The notes under the pieces were generated by a model. It was not told the DNA's origin, ran no database searches, and worked only from the letters and a program-made list of their open reading frames with translations. A program made the position numbers and the translations under genes. DNA of 6,608 nt from NCBI GenBank assembly GCA_001871075.1, contig MNUP01000144.1, forward strand, positions 1 to 6,608, read 5' to 3'. Below are positions 5,924 to 6,608 of this stretch, piece after piece (positions within the stretch are counted from its first letter, which is position 1; each line of letters begins with the position of its first letter). This DNA comes from Candidatus Desantisbacteria bacterium CG1_02_49_89. Its GTDB lineage: Bacteria; Desantisbacteria; UBA1551.

Positions 5924-5947
5924 GTAGGGGCTTGATTTATCAAGCCC
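5924..5947 (+). repeat. GTAG-hairpin (REP-like), copy with GGGCTTGAT stem
   Basis: GTAG at 5924-5927 is followed directly by GGGCTTGAT, TT at 5937-5938, and ATCAAGCCC: nine perfect pairs, the longest of the set. The preceding CGTGTC (5915-5920) echoes the GTGTC found before other copies (4804-4808 and 5832-5836). Confidence 0.72.
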
Positions 5948-5970
5948 GAGATATAGCTTGCCCTGCTGTG

Positions 5971-5997
5971 CCCGCCAATCTTTAAGGTGGGAACCCG
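5971..5997 (+). repeat. CCCGCCAATC dispersed repeat, copy 2
   Basis: CCCGCCAATCTTTAAGGTGG continues into GAACCC and matches the copy at 986-1012 at most positions. CCCGCC can pair with GGTGGG using one G-U pair. It is noncoding. Confidence 0.55.
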
Positions 5998-6017
5998 AAC
6001 AGAGTGAGTGGTTTAGG

Positions 6018-6032
6018 GTAGCGGCATATGCC
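6018..6032 (+). repeat. GTAG-hairpin (REP-like), short palindromic copy
   Basis: GTAG at 6018-6021 is followed by C and the perfect palindrome GGCATATGCC at 6023-6032. The TT centre seen in other copies is missing, so this is a shortened or diverged member. It merges into the hairpin beginning at 6031. Confidence 0.5.
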
Positions 6033-6071
6033 CCCGCGTTTAGTTCCGATTTTATTCGGAACTGCGTGGGG
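6031..6071 (+). repeat. Long hairpin with GTTCCG/CGGAAC core
   Basis: GTTCCG at 6043-6048 pairs with CGGAAC at 6057-6062 across an 8-base loop. Outside it CCCCCGC at 6031-6037 can pair with GCG-T-GGGG at 6064-6071 with one bulged T. It is sandwiched between two GTAG-type copies, forming a chain of three hairpins. No T-tract follows. Confidence 0.55.
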
Positions 6072-6086
6072 TGCGATTTATCGCAC
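6066..6086 (+). repeat. GTAG-hairpin (REP-like), variant with GTGG foot
   Basis: The stem GTGCGAT, TT, ATCGCAC at 6071-6086 has seven perfect pairs and is the intact counterpart of the decayed copy at 1156-1177. Its foot reads GTGG instead of GTAG (6066-6069). TTGACA follows at 6090-6095, but no -10 box is found at the right spacing. Confidence 0.6.
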
Positions 6087-6181
6087 GTTTTGACAAAAAT
6101 GAAAAGTGAAATGTCAAGATAGCTTATCGCTTATCGTCAGATGCTAAATACTAGATGAAGGATTATTCCTTATTGATATAT

Positions 6182-6216
6182 AAAGGGCGCGGGGTAGACT
6201 TCCGGCGCCTTTTTTT
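6182..6216 (+). terminator. Strong intrinsic (rho-independent) terminator
   Basis: GGCGC at 6186-6190 pairs with GCGCC at 6205-6209, and the stem extends outward by AAAG with TTTT. A run of seven T follows the GCGCC (6210-6216). This is the clearest terminator in the window. No protein gene lies directly before it on the + strand; the nearest is the HEPN gene more than 500 bases upstream. It may serve as a backup for the MNT/HEPN operon or end an unseen small RNA. Confidence 0.75.
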
Positions 6217-6266
6217 ATCCCTTCCATTTACCGGTTTTTAAAAAAATTATAATCCCTATTTTTTTC

Positions 6267-6300
6267 TTGATCCCTGCTACTCCGATGTATAATCGGAGTA
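6267..6300 (+). promoter_or_regulatory. Putative promoter with -10 box inside a 9-bp palindrome
   Basis: TTGATC at 6267-6272 and a perfect TATAAT at 6288-6293 are spaced by 15 bases, slightly short. The -10 box lies inside the inverted repeat TACTCCGAT (6278-6286) and ATCGGAGTA (6292-6300) with a 5-base spacer, the layout of a repressor operator. It could drive the open frame that begins near 6499. A pure hairpin repeat without promoter function is the alternative, since AATCGGAGTAA also occurs at 1993-2003. Confidence 0.45.
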
Positions 6301-6358
6301 AGCTGCCGGGGTCTTCGTCTCTAAGTTTGAGTTTAATGTTTTTTTTCTGTGCGGAAAT

Positions 6359-6408
6359 AATCAAAAGTATACCTGGGGAACAATCAGAAGTATACCTATC
6401 TGGGGGAA
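6359..6408 (+). repeat. Pair of 16-bp direct repeats containing GTATAC
   Basis: AATCAAAAGTATACCT at 6359-6374 and AATCAGAAGTATACCT at 6382-6397 differ at one base and are 23 bases apart start to start. Each is followed by a G-run and AA (TGGGGAA; TGGGGGAA). Two near-helical-turn-spaced copies suggest a protein-binding array. Multiple internal repeats are also typical of IS21-family ends, but no transposase is visible here. Confidence 0.6.
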
Positions 6409-6446
6409 ATTGATTTAGGCTGGCTGGTTTAAAAATCAGGTAATAA

Positions 6447-6493
6447 TCACCCTCTCCTTTATCCTCTCCCCTCGAGGGAGAGGGGTAGGGTGA
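6447..6493 (+). repeat. CCTCTCCC hairpin repeat, copy 2
   Basis: CCTCTCCC at 6463-6470 pairs with GGGAGAGG at 6476-6483 around CTCGA, and an outer stem joins TCACCCT (6447-6453) to AGGGTGA (6487-6493). The inner stem is identical to that at 1090-1110. It directly precedes, and may provide the first codons of, the open frame that leaves the window. Confidence 0.65.
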
Positions 6494-6498
6494 GGGGG

Positions 6499-6608
6499 GT
6501 GGGTACTCTCGAAGGCAGAATCTGGAAGGTAGGTCGATTTCCGGAGCAAGAAGTAACCGTGTGTCTTATCCCCAACAAAAAGATTATTGTGTTAAAAGAT
6601 GAGCAGAA
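6499..6608 (+). CDS. Possible start of an unidentified gene (3' end outside window)
   Basis: From GTG 6499 the frame is open to the window edge, 36 codons, encoding GTLEGRIWKVGRFPEQ and then a strand-like VTVCLIPNKKIIVLKDEQ. The mixture of charged residues and alternating strands looks like real protein, while the other two + frames are stopped. There is no ATG start; GTG 6490 is an alternative, and the start lies in or next to the CCTCTCCC repeat, whose G-rich right arm could act as the ribosome site. The minus strand is also open across much of this interval, which lowers confidence. I do not recognise a family. Confidence 0.35.
   Translation, partial: MGTLEGRIWKVGRFPEQEVTVCLIPNKKIIVLKDEQ

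Larger units (their letters stand above)
5659..6498. other. Long noncoding region with repeats, terminators and a promoter
   Basis: About 840 bases carry no convincing gene on either strand. In order they hold a terminator-like hairpin (5774-5818), a compound inverted repeat with GTAG feet (5836-5907), a GTAG hairpin (5924-5947), a CCCGCCAATC repeat (5971-5997), a nested hairpin cluster (6018-6086), a tandem GCTTATC duplication (6122-6135), an intrinsic terminator (6182-6216), a promoter inside a palindrome (6267-6300), a 16-bp direct repeat pair (6359-6397), and a CCTCTCCC hairpin (6447-6493). A 37-codon frame at 5710-5823 is considered spurious. Confidence 0.7.

Overview
This 6.6 kb window looks like chromosome from an uncultivated Gram-negative bacterium. 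The evidence for an outer membrane is a CsgG-like lipoprotein with a clean lipobox and a secreted protein with beta-barrel character. Compact genes, intergenic DNA crowded with small palindromic repeats, and this mix of genes remind me of candidate-phylum genomes such as Omnitrophota or Elusimicrobiota. That placement is inference from style, not from a marker gene. No tRNA, rRNA, CRISPR array or transposase gene was seen.

Layout, all genes on the + strand. (1) 1-114 is the C-terminal end of an unrecognised protein. (2) 113-240 is a low-complexity tandem and inverted repeat. (3) 264-869 encodes a CsgG/HfaB-like lipoprotein. (4) 870-1216 is noncoding and repeat-filled. (5) 1217-1888 encodes an AT-rich secreted, probably barrel-type protein. 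Its frame stays open for 27 codons beyond the TAA, ending in a barrel-like terminal strand, so the gene may carry a premature stop. (6) 2055-4790 is a complete pyruvate, phosphate dikinase (ppdK) with all catalytic residues. (7) 4823-4918 holds two hairpin repeats and then a near-consensus sigma70 promoter. (8) 4946-5658 is a two-gene MNT/HEPN module with an ATGA overlap, closed by a terminator-like hairpin at 5774-5818. (9) 5659-6498 is about 840 bases of noncoding DNA with hairpin repeats, a strong intrinsic terminator, a promoter overlapped by a palindrome, and a pair of 16-bp direct repeats. (10) An open frame, possibly a new gene, runs off the right edge.

The most interesting structure is not a gene. 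At least eight intergenic hairpins share one design: GTAG, then a stem, usually a TT centre, then the matching stem. Stem sequences differ between copies but pairing is kept. A GTAG foot beside a hairpin is the hallmark of REP elements moved by RAYT (TnpA-REP) HUH enzymes, so this genome probably carries a REP-like family and perhaps a RAYT gene elsewhere.

The genes do not form one pathway. ppdK is central carbon metabolism (PEP/pyruvate interconversion), the two envelope proteins are separate, and MNT/HEPN is a toxin-antitoxin-type accessory module with its own promoter.
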